DNA from: SIG603 sp964369215
Lineage (GTDB): Bacteria; Bacillota; Clostridia; Oscillospirales; Acutalibacteraceae
DNA: 32,318 nucleotides
Assembly: GCA_964369215.1 (NCBI GenBank)
Contig: CAYJEZ010000013.1
Span: 1-32,318 of the forward strand
Direction: 5' to 3'
Part shown: one piece after another, positions 8,291 to 14,824 of the stretch
How the letters are laid out: the number at the start of each line of letters is the position of its first letter
Position numbering within the stretch: position 1 is the first letter of the stretch
The notes under the pieces: model-generated
Told to the model about the DNA's origin: nothing
The model's input: the letters and a program-made list of their open reading frames with translations, nothing else
Database searches by the model: none
Translations under genes and position numbers: made by a program

Positions 8291-8569
8291 ATGGCGATGT
8301 GGCAAGTGGTAATTTTAGGAATTTGCATAGTTTTTATCTGTCTTGTGAGCCTTATTATAATAACTACTCTAATGAGTGCTTTTGTAAAAGGAACAGCAAA
8401 GGAAGAAAAAGCTGTGGCAACGGTGGCTCCTGCCCCGGCACCTGTAGTGCAAGCGGTAGCCCCTAATGTAGACAAGCAAGCTTTAATCGCAGCCATAGGT
8501 GCTTGCATAGCAGATGACATGGGAACGGATGTTTCCGCAATTAGAATACATTCCATTAAAAAGATATGA
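8291..8569 (+). CDS. Sodium-pump decarboxylase gamma-type small subunit (OadG family)
   Basis: A 92-residue single-span protein. Residues about 5-32 form a hydrophobic membrane helix. A short Ala/Pro-rich linker (APAPAPVV) follows, then a soluble C-terminal tail (about 58-92) with IGACIADDMGTDVSAIRI. This is the layout of OadG/MmdD small subunits, which hold the soluble carboxyltransferase and biotin parts to the membrane beta subunit. The ATG has a strong AAGGAGG at 8276-8282. It is the first gene of the operon, 22 bases ahead of the biotin carrier. Sequence of this subunit is weakly conserved, so the call rests on layout and context. Confidence 0.85.
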   Translation: MAMWQVVILGICIVFICLVSLIIITTLMSAFVKGTAKEEKAVATVAPAPAPVVQAVAPNVDKQALIAAIGACIADDMGTDVSAIRIHSIKKI

Positions 8570-8591
8570 TTAAAAGAGAGGATAAATTTTC

Positions 8592-8918
8592 ATGAAAAAA
8601 TATAATGTAAATGTAAATGGCACAGCTTATGAAGTAACTGTNNNNNNNNNNNNNNNNNNNNNNNNNNNNNNNNNNNNNNNNNNNNNNNNNNNNNNNNNNN
8701 NNNNNNNNNNNNNNNNNNNNNNNNNNNNNNNNNNNNNNNNNGTTGCTGTAAATGTAAACGTAGGCGACACAGTAGCAGAGGGACAAGTATTAATGGTTTT
8801 AGAGGCTATGAAAATGGAGAACGAGATTATGGCTCCTTGCGCAGGAAAAGTTACTTCTGTAACTGTAAGTAAAGGTGCTACTGTAGAGAGCCAAGCACTT
8901 CTTTGCACAATAGCTTAA
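8592..8918 (+). CDS. Biotin carboxyl carrier subunit, interrupted by an assembly gap
   Basis: The biotinylated carrier moves carboxyl groups from the carboxyltransferase to the membrane decarboxylase. The first 17 or so residues (MKKYNVNVNGTAYEVT) match the start of decarboxylase biotin carriers, and the last 59 or so form a biotinyl domain with EAMKMEN, whose second Lys is the biotin site, followed by a typical end (SQALLCTIA). Between them lie 100 Ns, probably a placeholder of unknown true length. The missing part should include the Ala/Pro/Gly-rich linker. The two sides happen to be in the same frame across the gap, but that has no evidential value. Shine-Dalgarno GAGAGGA precedes the ATG. 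Confidence 0.85.
   Translation: MKKYNVNVNGTAYEVTXXXXXXXXXXXXXXXXXXXXXXXXXXXXXXXXXXVAVNVNVGDTVAEGQVLMVLEAMKMENEIMAPCAGKVTSVTVSKGATVESQALLCTIA
8642..8741. other. Assembly gap of 100 Ns
   Basis: Exactly 100 undetermined bases, a common placeholder length. It falls inside the biotin carrier gene at the expected place of a low-complexity linker, which may have broken the assembly. Real length and content are unknown. Confidence 0.98.
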
Positions 8919-8937
8919 TTTGGTTTAACCAAGTTAA
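8915..8937 (+). promoter_or_regulatory. Inverted repeat across the biotin carrier stop codon
   Basis: TTAATTTGGTT (8915-8925) and AACCAAGTTAA (8927-8937) form an 11-base dyad with one wobble around a single T. It includes the stop codon of the carrier gene and lies 24 bases before the oadB ribosome binding site. It may be an intercistronic RNA hairpin influencing subunit ratio or processing. Confidence 0.35.
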
Positions 8938-8979
8938 TTCGCTTTGTCAAAAAATATTAAAAGGAGTGTAATGATTTAA

Positions 8980-10149
8980 ATGGACGGAATAATGAATTTT
9001 GTAAACCAAACAGGATTTGCACTAATCGGTGAAAATCCTATGGCTTTGATTATGATAGCTATAGCTTGCTTCCTTCTTTACTTAGCAATTGTAAAGAAAT
9101 TCGAGCCACTACTGCTTCTTCCAATAGCCTTTGGTATGCTACTTACAAACTTACCTGGTGCAAACATGTATCATCCTGAGCTTTTTGCAGACGGACACAT
9201 TAACTGGGAAATGTTTGGTGACAGCAAAAACACAGGTCTTATAGACTACTTATACTTAGGCGTTAAGCTTGGCATTTATCCATCACTAATATTCTTAGGT
9301 GTTGGTGCTATGACAGACTTTGGTCCTTTAATAGCAAACCCAAAAAGCCTTTTACTAGGTGCGGCAGCTCAAGTTGGTATCTTTATCACATTTGTAGGTG
9401 CACAACTTCTAGGATTTGAGGTAGCAGAGGCAGCTTCTATCGGTATTATCGGTGGTGCAGACGGTCCTACTGCTATTTATGTAACAAGCTTACTAGCTCC
9501 TCAACTTTTAGGACCTATCGCTGTTGCAGCTTACTCTTACATGGCTTTAGTTCCGGTTATTCAACCACCAATTATGAAAGCTCTAACAACAAAAGAAGAG
9601 CGTCAAATAGAGATGAAACAACTTCGCCCTGTTTCAAAAACAGAGAAAATTTTATTCCCAATAGTTGTTACAATCTTCGTTTCTCTACTCCTTCCATCAG
9701 CTGCTCCACTAGTAGGTTGCTTAATGCTTGGTAACTTATTAAAAGAGTCTGGTGTAACAGAGAGATTATCAAAAACAGCTCAAAACGACCTTATGAACAT
9801 AGTTACAATTTTCTTAGGTATTTCTGTTGGTGCTACAGCTACAGCTGAGGCATTTTTAGACCTAAATACAATTAAAATTATGGTAATGGGTGTTGTAGCG
9901 TTTGCTTTAGGTACAGCAGGTGGTGTTTTACTTGCTAAACTAATGAACGTATTTGTTAAAGATAAAATCAATCCACTTATCGGCTCTGCCGGTGTTTCGG
10001 CTGTTCCAATGGCGGCTCGTGTATCTCAAGTTGTAGGACAAAAAGAGAAGCCTACAAACTTCTTACTAATGCACGCTATGGGACCAAACGTTGCTGGTGT
10101 TATCGGCTCAGCAGTTGCTGCAGGCGTATTCCTAGCTCTGTATTTATAA
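8980..10149 (+). CDS. oadB: Sodium-ion-translocating decarboxylase beta subunit
   Basis: The integral membrane subunit that decarboxylates carboxybiotin and pumps sodium ions out. 389 residues with many hydrophobic spans and the family signatures GVGAMTDFGPLIANP, SIGIIGGADGPTAIY (containing the Asp needed for sodium transport), VAAYSYMALVPVIQPP and LLMHAMGPNVAGVIGSA near the end. Length is normal for OadB/MmdB/GcdB. The ATG at 8980 is 13 bases from AAGGAG (8961-8966), which is long. An ATG at the ideal distance (8971) reads only Met-Ile-stop, with the stop directly abutting the real start. Fourteen bases separate it from the next gene's ATG region, which has its own AGGAGG. Confidence 0.95.
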   Translation: MDGIMNFVNQTGFALIGENPMALIMIAIACFLLYLAIVKKFEPLLLLPIAFGMLLTNLPGANMYHPELFADGHINWEMFGDSKNTGLIDYLYLGVKLGIYPSLIFLGVGAMTDFGPLIANPKSLLLGAAAQVGIFITFVGAQLLGFEVAEAASIGIIGGADGPTAIYVTSLLAPQLLGPIAVAAYSYMALVPVIQPPIMKALTTKEERQIEMKQLRPVSKTEKILFPIVVTIFVSLLLPSAAPLVGCLMLGNLLKESGVTERLSKTAQNDLMNIVTIFLGISVGATATAEAFLDLNTIKIMVMGVVAFALGTAGGVLLAKLMNVFVKDKINPLIGSAGVSAVPMAARVSQVVGQKEKPTNFLLMHAMGPNVAGVIGSAVAAGVFLALYL

Positions 10150-10166
10150 TTTAGGAGGATGTTAAA

Positions 10167-11603
10167 ATGGCTAAAAACCCATTAAAAATTACTGATACTA
10201 TTTTACGTGACGCTCATCAGTCACAAGCTGCTACACGTATGAAAATAGAAGAGATGATTCCTGCTTGTGAAATTCTTGACAGCATTGGCTACTGGTCTTT
10301 AGAGTGCTGGGGTGGAGCAACATTCGATGCTTGCCTACGTTTCTTAAACGAAGACCCATGGGAGAGACTAAGAACTCTTAAAGCTCATTTACCTAACACA
10401 CCTCTTCAAATGCTTTTAAGAGGACAAAATGCTTTAGGTTACAAACACTATGCAGATGACCTACTAGAGCAATTTGTTAAAAACTCTGTAGAGTGTGGTA
10501 TTGACGTTATTCGTACTTTTGACGCTTTAAACGACATTAGAAATATGGCTGCTGCAATGCAATATACAAAAAATTACGGAGCACTTGTTGAGGCTACAAT
10601 TAGCTACACAAAAAGCCCAGTTCACAGCGAGACATACTTTGTAGAGCTTGCTATGAAACTAGAGGAAATGGGTGCTGATACTATTTGTATTAAAGATATG
10701 GCTAACCTACTTCTACCTTTCGAGGCTTACAGCCTAGTTAAAAAACTTAAAGAGAGAGTTGGAGTACCTATACATCTTCATACACATAACACAACTGGTA
10801 CAGGAGACATGACAAACTTAATGGCTGCTCAAGCAGGTGTTGACATTGTTGACTGTGCACTTTCTCCAATGGCTAACGGTACAGCTCAACCAGCTACAGA
10901 GTCTTTAGTTGCAACACTACAAGGCACAAACAGAGACACTGGCCTAGACCTTGCTAAGCTATCAGACGCAGCTGTTCACTTTAGAAAAGTTGCTGCTAGA
11001 CTTAAAGAAGACGGCTTCTTAGACTCTAAAGTATTAAGTGTTGACACAAATACTTTATTATACCAAGTACCAGGCGGAATGCTTTCAAACCTTATTTCTC
11101 AGCTTAAACAAGCTAATGCAGAAGATAAATACTATGACGTTCTTGCAGAGATTCCAAGAGTTAGAAAAGACTTTGGCTACCCACCACTAGTTACACCTAC
11201 AAGCCAAATCGTTGGTACTCAAGCAGTTATGAACATCGTAACAGGCGAGAGATACAAAATGGTTCCAAAAGAGTCTAAAGGCTTACTGCGTGGCGAGTAC
11301 GGCGCATTACCAGGCGAGGTTAATGAAGAAGTTCGTAAACTTTGCATAGGCGATGACGAGGTTATTACTTGCCGTCCTGCAGACCTATTAAAACCTGAGT
11401 TTGAGTCAGTAAAAAAAGAGACTGCTGATATGGCAAAATCAAACGATGACGTTTTAAGCTATGCTATGTTCCCAACAGTTGCTCCTAAATTCTTTGAGCA
11501 AAGAGAGCAAAGAGTTGTAATTCCAGAGAAATTTGTGGCTACAACAACAGCTAGCGACGAGCCTTTAAACTTAAACATAGAGGCTATAGACGTTAACTTC
11601 TAA
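10167..11603 (+). CDS. oadA: Oxaloacetate decarboxylase alpha (carboxyltransferase) subunit without biotin domain
   Basis: A soluble carboxyltransferase that moves the C4 carboxyl of oxaloacetate to biotin, forming pyruvate. 478 residues: a TIM barrel with the pyruvate carboxylase/OadA motifs TDTILRDAHQS (Asp15), LLRGQNALGY, FDALNDIRN, the active-site Lys in CIKDMAN (Lys176) and the metal ligands of HLHTHNTTG (His205 and His207), then the PYC/OADA conserved domain to about residue 450. It stops before the C-terminal biotinyl domain of the fused OadA type; here biotin is carried by the separate protein at 8592. An AGGAGG ribosome binding site precedes the ATG. Oxaloacetate is the best-supported substrate because related methylmalonyl- and glutaconyl-CoA decarboxylases use a crotonase-type alpha subunit. 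Confidence 0.95.
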   Translation: MAKNPLKITDTILRDAHQSQAATRMKIEEMIPACEILDSIGYWSLECWGGATFDACLRFLNEDPWERLRTLKAHLPNTPLQMLLRGQNALGYKHYADDLLEQFVKNSVECGIDVIRTFDALNDIRNMAAAMQYTKNYGALVEATISYTKSPVHSETYFVELAMKLEEMGADTICIKDMANLLLPFEAYSLVKKLKERVGVPIHLHTHNTTGTGDMTNLMAAQAGVDIVDCALSPMANGTAQPATESLVATLQGTNRDTGLDLAKLSDAAVHFRKVAARLKEDGFLDSKVLSVDTNTLLYQVPGGMLSNLISQLKQANAEDKYYDVLAEIPRVRKDFGYPPLVTPTSQIVGTQAVMNIVTGERYKMVPKESKGLLRGEYGALPGEVNEEVRKLCIGDDEVITCRPADLLKPEFESVKKETADMAKSNDDVLSYAMFPTVAPKFFEQREQRVVIPEKFVATTTASDEPLNLNIEAIDVNF

Positions 11604-11615
11604 TATTTTTAAAAT

Positions 11616-11657
11616 AAAATGCTGTGCGTAAATCAAATGTTTACTCACAGCATTTTT
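11616..11657 (+). terminator. Intrinsic terminator of the decarboxylase operon
   Basis: A long stem pairs 11616-11632 with 11640-11654 and onward (core ATGCTGTG/CACAGCAT, then GTAAA/TTTAC, one C/T mismatch), with a 7-base loop and a TTTTT tail. It begins 12 bases after the oadA stop. Confidence 0.9.
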
Positions 11658-11664
11658 CATTATG

Positions 11665-11805
11665 TTATTTACTGTTACACTCAAATTTTCTTAAATCTCT
11701 CGTTGACGCTATTGTGTATTTAGCAGATAAGTGTTTATATCCTTCTACATTGGTTGAATACTCTTTCACCACTTTCAATTTGAATTCATAACTATATTTC
11801 GATAT
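11665..11805 (-). pseudogene. IS3-family OrfA transposase, 5' fragment
   Basis: Translation from 11805 gives an N terminus reading SKYSYEFKLKVVKEY, then GYKHLSAKYTI and LRKF, which follows the helix-turn-helix start of IS150-type OrfA proteins (SKYS-EFKLKVV, GGYKYLAKKYGI, LRKW). The codon expected to be ATG is ATA, although GGAGG stands at the right distance upstream. A stop ends the frame after 46 codons, against about 100 or more in an intact OrfA. No OrfB follows. Non-functional. Confidence 0.75.
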
Positions 11806-11865
11806 GAAAATACCGACCTCCCAATCATTAGATTTTTTAGGTCTAACTTTTGGGGGTCGGTACAG
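11665..11865 (-). mobile_element. Truncated end of an IS3-family (IS150-like) insertion sequence
   Basis: Read on the minus strand, it begins at 11865 with CTGTACCGACCCCCAAAAG, which resembles IS3/IS150-group terminal repeats (TGTACTGACCCCC type). Then comes an internal inverted copy (11811-11822, TACCGACCTCCC) and the first 46 codons of an OrfA transposase gene. Everything beyond is missing: the fragment ends against the decarboxylase operon terminator. Only one IS end is present, so this is a dead remnant between oadA and the mntR-like gene. Confidence 0.75.
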
Positions 11866-11880
11866 GAAAAAGTGTTTTTT

Positions 11881-12249
11881 CTATTTATTTTGAGTGACAA
11901 ACTCTTTTATTTTTATAAAAGACTCTTCACTAATAACATGCTCTATCTTACAGGCATCTGCGTCAGCCACTTTACTATCTACGCCTATTTTCTCAAAAAA
12001 CTCACACAATACTTTGTGTCTTAGTGCTATCGTCTCTGCTATTTTTCTACCCTCTTCAGTAAGGGTAATGGCAAATTTATCTCCAATTTCAATGTAATTA
12101 GATTCTTTTAGTATCGATACCGCTCTGCTTACACTAGGCTTGGTATACCCCAAATGCTCAGCTATATCTATAGCTTTTACAATATCATGTTTTTTGCTAA
12201 GCGTTAATATTGTCTCTAAATACATTTCACCAGACTCATGCATAATCAT
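11881..12249 (-). CDS. MntR/DtxR-family metal-dependent repressor
   Basis: A small transcriptional regulator of 122 residues. Residues 8-60 form a winged helix with the DtxR/MntR pattern (ESGEMYLETILTL, VKAIDIAEHLGYTKPSVSRAVSIL, ITLTEEG). Residues about 75-110 are the metal-binding and dimerisation domain with HKVLCEFFEKIGV, ADADACKIEHVIS and SEE, whose His, Glu, Cys and Asp residues are the usual metal ligands. There is no C-terminal FeoA/SH3 domain, as in MntR. AAAGGA stands nine bases before the chosen ATG. No metal transporter is adjacent, so manganese versus iron cannot be decided. A dyad in its own promoter region suggests autoregulation. Confidence 0.88.
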   Translation of the reverse strand: MIMHESGEMYLETILTLSKKHDIVKAIDIAEHLGYTKPSVSRAVSILKESNYIEIGDKFAITLTEEGRKIAETIALRHKVLCEFFEKIGVDSKVADADACKIEHVISEESFIKIKEFVTQNK

Positions 12250-12288
12250 ATTGATACTTCCTTTCTAAAACAAAGGCTATGCTAATTT

Positions 12289-12311
12289 AAAATGATAAAA
12301 AGTATGATTTT
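12289..12311. promoter_or_regulatory. Dyad upstream of the mntR-like gene, candidate operator
   Basis: AAAATGATA (12289-12297) and TATGATTTT (12303-12311) form 9-base arms with one mismatch and a 5-base spacer. On the minus strand they lie between a possible -35 TTGAAA (12309-12314) and a possible -10 TTTAAA (12286-12291). The position suits an autoregulatory site. The sequence does not clearly match a published DtxR or MntR box. Confidence 0.3.
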
Positions 12312-12397
12312 CAAATAAACAAAGCCTTTTTCTCTTTTCTTTTTCCACCCTCCAAAATTTAAGAGATACCGAGGGCATATGTTAAACAGAATTATTA

Positions 12398-12955
12398 TTA
12401 AATAATACTAGCCCTTTTCTCTTTTACAATATCCGCTACAGTCAAGTCCATTTCCTCCATGCTTAACTCGTTGTCTACCCTTATATCAGCAAGCACGGCT
12501 GAAGCTATACTGTATTCCTTTTCTCTATATCTTGCACAACTCAAATAGTAGTCTCCAATAAACTCAAGTGTGTGCCCTGCCTTTAAATTTCTGGTAATTC
12601 TTCTAAATAATCTAGTCTCAATAGCTGCATCTATGAACACTTTATAATCAAAAAATTCAAGCAACTCTTCAATACAAAATATATAAGCTCCATCTACTAC
12701 TATATAATCATAGCTGTAGAGTATCTTCTTAAGCTCTGCAATCAATGCAGGAAAGTCAACAGAGGTTGGATGATTATAATCTGGGTACTCTTTTCCATTG
12801 AGCGGTGAAATCATATTCGGCAGAGGGTCTTTAAAATAGCTATCTGACTTTAAATAGTATGCATTATCAAGGTGCTTTAACAAATCTGTAGAAAAAGTGC
12901 TTTTTCCACTTCCTGAGCCTCCTGAAACTCCAATTACAAAAGCTTTATTAGGCAT
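12398..12955 (-). CDS. Uridine-kinase-like P-loop kinase
   Basis: A 185-residue P-loop phosphotransferase of the uridine kinase/phosphoribulokinase group. It shows GVSGGSGSGKST near the N terminus (Walker A about residues 12-19), LKSDSYFKD, the DYNHPTSVDF segment typical of uridine kinases, YDYIVVDGAY (Walker B-like) and the Arg-rich lid TRLFRRITRN. The frame opens at 13021 inside the upstream gene. The preferred start is ATG 12955, about ten bases after GAAAGGA, which removes the overlap and begins the protein just before the P-loop. It lies 19 bases after the radical SAM gene and is probably cotranscribed with it. Nucleoside specificity is not certain; it is shorter than classic Udk (about 205-215 residues). 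Confidence 0.78.
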   Translation of the reverse strand: MPNKAFVIGVSGGSGSGKSTFSTDLLKHLDNAYYLKSDSYFKDPLPNMISPLNGKEYPDYNHPTSVDFPALIAELKKILYSYDYIVVDGAYIFCIEELLEFFDYKVFIDAAIETRLFRRITRNLKAGHTLEFIGDYYLSCARYREKEYSIASAVLADIRVDNELSMEEMDLTVADIVKEKRASII

Positions 12956-12974
12956 AATTTTCAACATCCTTTCA

Positions 12975-14657
12975 TCAATCACGCTTATCTTCGGTTTGTT
13001 TATTAAGTTGTATGCTTTCAATATCTATACTTACTTTATTGTAGTTATATTTGTTATCTTCATAATTCTCGTCAGAATAATCTACCCAAAACATTTCTTT
13101 ACTCGACTTCAAATATGTAGCAGCCCTTTTTGTACCGCTTATTCTCTTATATTCAGTATTGTCGTCAATAATTCGTAATAGCTTGCCCATAGTGTAGTCT
13201 TTATCTCTTAAAAAAATTGGGAGCTTACACGACGAATTAATACGCAATCTCTCGCTACACATAATCTCTCTTAACTCTTCTTCTTCAATATAAAGTGAGA
13301 AAAACTTAAATACTTTAAAGGTAAACTCGTCTAAACTCTCTCCTAAAACCCATTCAATGCTTTCTGAAAATAATTTAAACATTTGGTATGCACTTTCAAA
13401 ATATTGAGAGGCACGTGTTAAAAGGTTTTTAAACCTCGCACTGTTATATAGTTTTTCCAAAGCTTCTTCTACTAAACTTAGCTCCGCCAAATCATCTTCA
13501 CTAAGCCAAGGAGTGTGCAAAACGCTGTAAGGTGGATTACTATCAAACTCCCCCATAGGGTTATCTTCCATAGGGCTTCCGTGTAGTAGCTTTAAAAAAC
13601 CAAGCTGAAGCACTTGGGGCTTTAAGTTAAAAGCCGTGTTAAAACCATTTTTAAAACTCACTAAATCTTCATGCGGTAAGCCAGCTATTAAATCGATATG
13701 CACATGAACGTTATTATTTTTTAAAAGCAAGGCTATGTTTCTCTTTAATTTGTCGGTATCCGTCTTTCTGTTAATAAATTCAAGAGTTCTCTCGTTAAAG
13801 CTTTGCAAGCCTATTTCAAGCCTAAAAAGACCTTTCGGAGCATTCATAAATGCATCTATTAATTCAGCACTCATTATATCTCCTGCAACTTCAAAATGAA
13901 ATTCTACTTCTTTTTTAAAAAGTTTACCAGAGCTCTCTGTAATGAAATTTACAATTTCTAATGCTCTTTTATTATTTGCATTAAAACTTCTGTCAACAAA
14001 TTTTATAGTTTTAGTTTTTGTGTTTGCAAGCGACACAATCTCAGACTTAACCCGCTCTAAAGGGAAGTACTTAACTCCGCCGCACCGACCTGATAAGCAA
14101 AAACTACAAGAAAAAGGACACCCCCTTGTAGTCTCAAAATATACCATTCTGTCGCCTAACATGTCAAAATATTCTTCAGTATATGGGCTAGGTGGAATTT
14201 CACAACTTACATATGCAGTACTGCTAAAATCTTTTCCAAACACTCCCTCTATACCGTTTTGTGCTGTATTATCATTTATTGAATCTAACAAGCATTTAAA
14301 CGGTACTTCTCCCTCACCGCTTATTACAAAATCAACATCATTGTATTTAATAACATCTTCGCTATTATAGCTCACTTCGGGTCCGCCTAAAATAATTTTG
14401 GCATTAGGCAACGCTTGTTTAATCTTTGGAATTATTGAGTACACATAGCGTATATTCCAAATATAGCAAGAAAAAGCTACTACATCAGGTTTTTCTCCTA
14501 CAATGTTTGTTACTAGCTTCTCTCTATCATTATTTATAGTCCACTCAATTATTTTTATATTTTGCTTGTCACTATCGGCATAAGCTTTTAAGTACCAAAC
14601 AGCTAAAGAAGAGTGTATATATTTTGAGTTAATGCCACACAGCAAAGTTTTTGTCAT
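12975..14657 (-). CDS. B12-binding-domain radical SAM protein (DUF4080 type)
   Basis: 560 residues from ATG 14657. The N-terminal part (about 1-140) has a Rossmann-type cobalamin-binding layout with CGINSKYIHSSLAVWYLK, DVVAFSCYIWN and IILGGPEVS. The middle is a radical SAM barrel whose 4Fe-4S motif is CPFSCSFC (Cys 180, 184, 187), followed by KFVDRSFN and LRLEIGLQSFN. The C-terminal 200 or so residues resemble the DUF4080 extension. The reaction is unknown; relatives carry out methylations or ring and thiol chemistry. The longer frame from 14708 is rejected because AAAGGA stands nine bases before ATG 14657 and the family starts there. It is followed by the uridine-kinase-like gene. Confidence 0.88.
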   Translation of the reverse strand: MTKTLLCGINSKYIHSSLAVWYLKAYADSDKQNIKIIEWTINNDREKLVTNIVGEKPDVVAFSCYIWNIRYVYSIIPKIKQALPNAKIILGGPEVSYNSEDVIKYNDVDFVISGEGEVPFKCLLDSINDNTAQNGIEGVFGKDFSSTAYVSCEIPPSPYTEEYFDMLGDRMVYFETTRGCPFSCSFCLSGRCGGVKYFPLERVKSEIVSLANTKTKTIKFVDRSFNANNKRALEIVNFITESSGKLFKKEVEFHFEVAGDIMSAELIDAFMNAPKGLFRLEIGLQSFNERTLEFINRKTDTDKLKRNIALLLKNNNVHVHIDLIAGLPHEDLVSFKNGFNTAFNLKPQVLQLGFLKLLHGSPMEDNPMGEFDSNPPYSVLHTPWLSEDDLAELSLVEEALEKLYNSARFKNLLTRASQYFESAYQMFKLFSESIEWVLGESLDEFTFKVFKFFSLYIEEEELREIMCSERLRINSSCKLPIFLRDKDYTMGKLLRIIDDNTEYKRISGTKRAATYLKSSKEMFWVDYSDENYEDNKYNYNKVSIDIESIQLNKQTEDKRD

Positions 14658-14784
14658 TATTAATTTTCCTTTGTTTGAAGTTCTACCACCATTAAGTAAA
14701 AAACACAACAGTAACTTATTAGAAAAAATTTAATTTTTTAAGTTCTCTTCTCGAATCTGTTAGTAAAATTATCTTAATTTGCTA

Positions 14785-14820
14785 TTTTAAGTGGGGCGAG
14801 CAATTTCACCCCACTTAAAA
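14785..14820. terminator. Strong hairpin after the aminopeptidase gene
   Basis: A perfect 12-base-pair stem pairs 14785-14796 (TTTTAAGTGGGG) with 14809-14820 around a 12-base loop. It follows the minus-strand aminopeptidase stop and precedes the next minus-strand gene. The T tract is weak in both directions, so termination may be partial or the hairpin may only protect the 3' end. Confidence 0.6.
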
Positions 14821-14824
14821 ATTA

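Noticed and set aside
8287..8556. 89-codon minus-strand frame over the oadG-like gene
   Set aside because: Exact antisense shadow; the plus-strand gene has a strong AAGGAGG and operon context.
12975..13021. Overlap between the radical SAM gene and the uridine-kinase-like gene
   Set aside because: It exists only if the kinase starts at 13021. The ATG at 12955 with GAAAGGA upstream fits better and removes the overlap.
13942..14370. 142-codon plus-strand frame inside the radical SAM gene
   Set aside because: Shadow of the well-supported minus-strand gene; no ribosome binding site and no recognisable motif.
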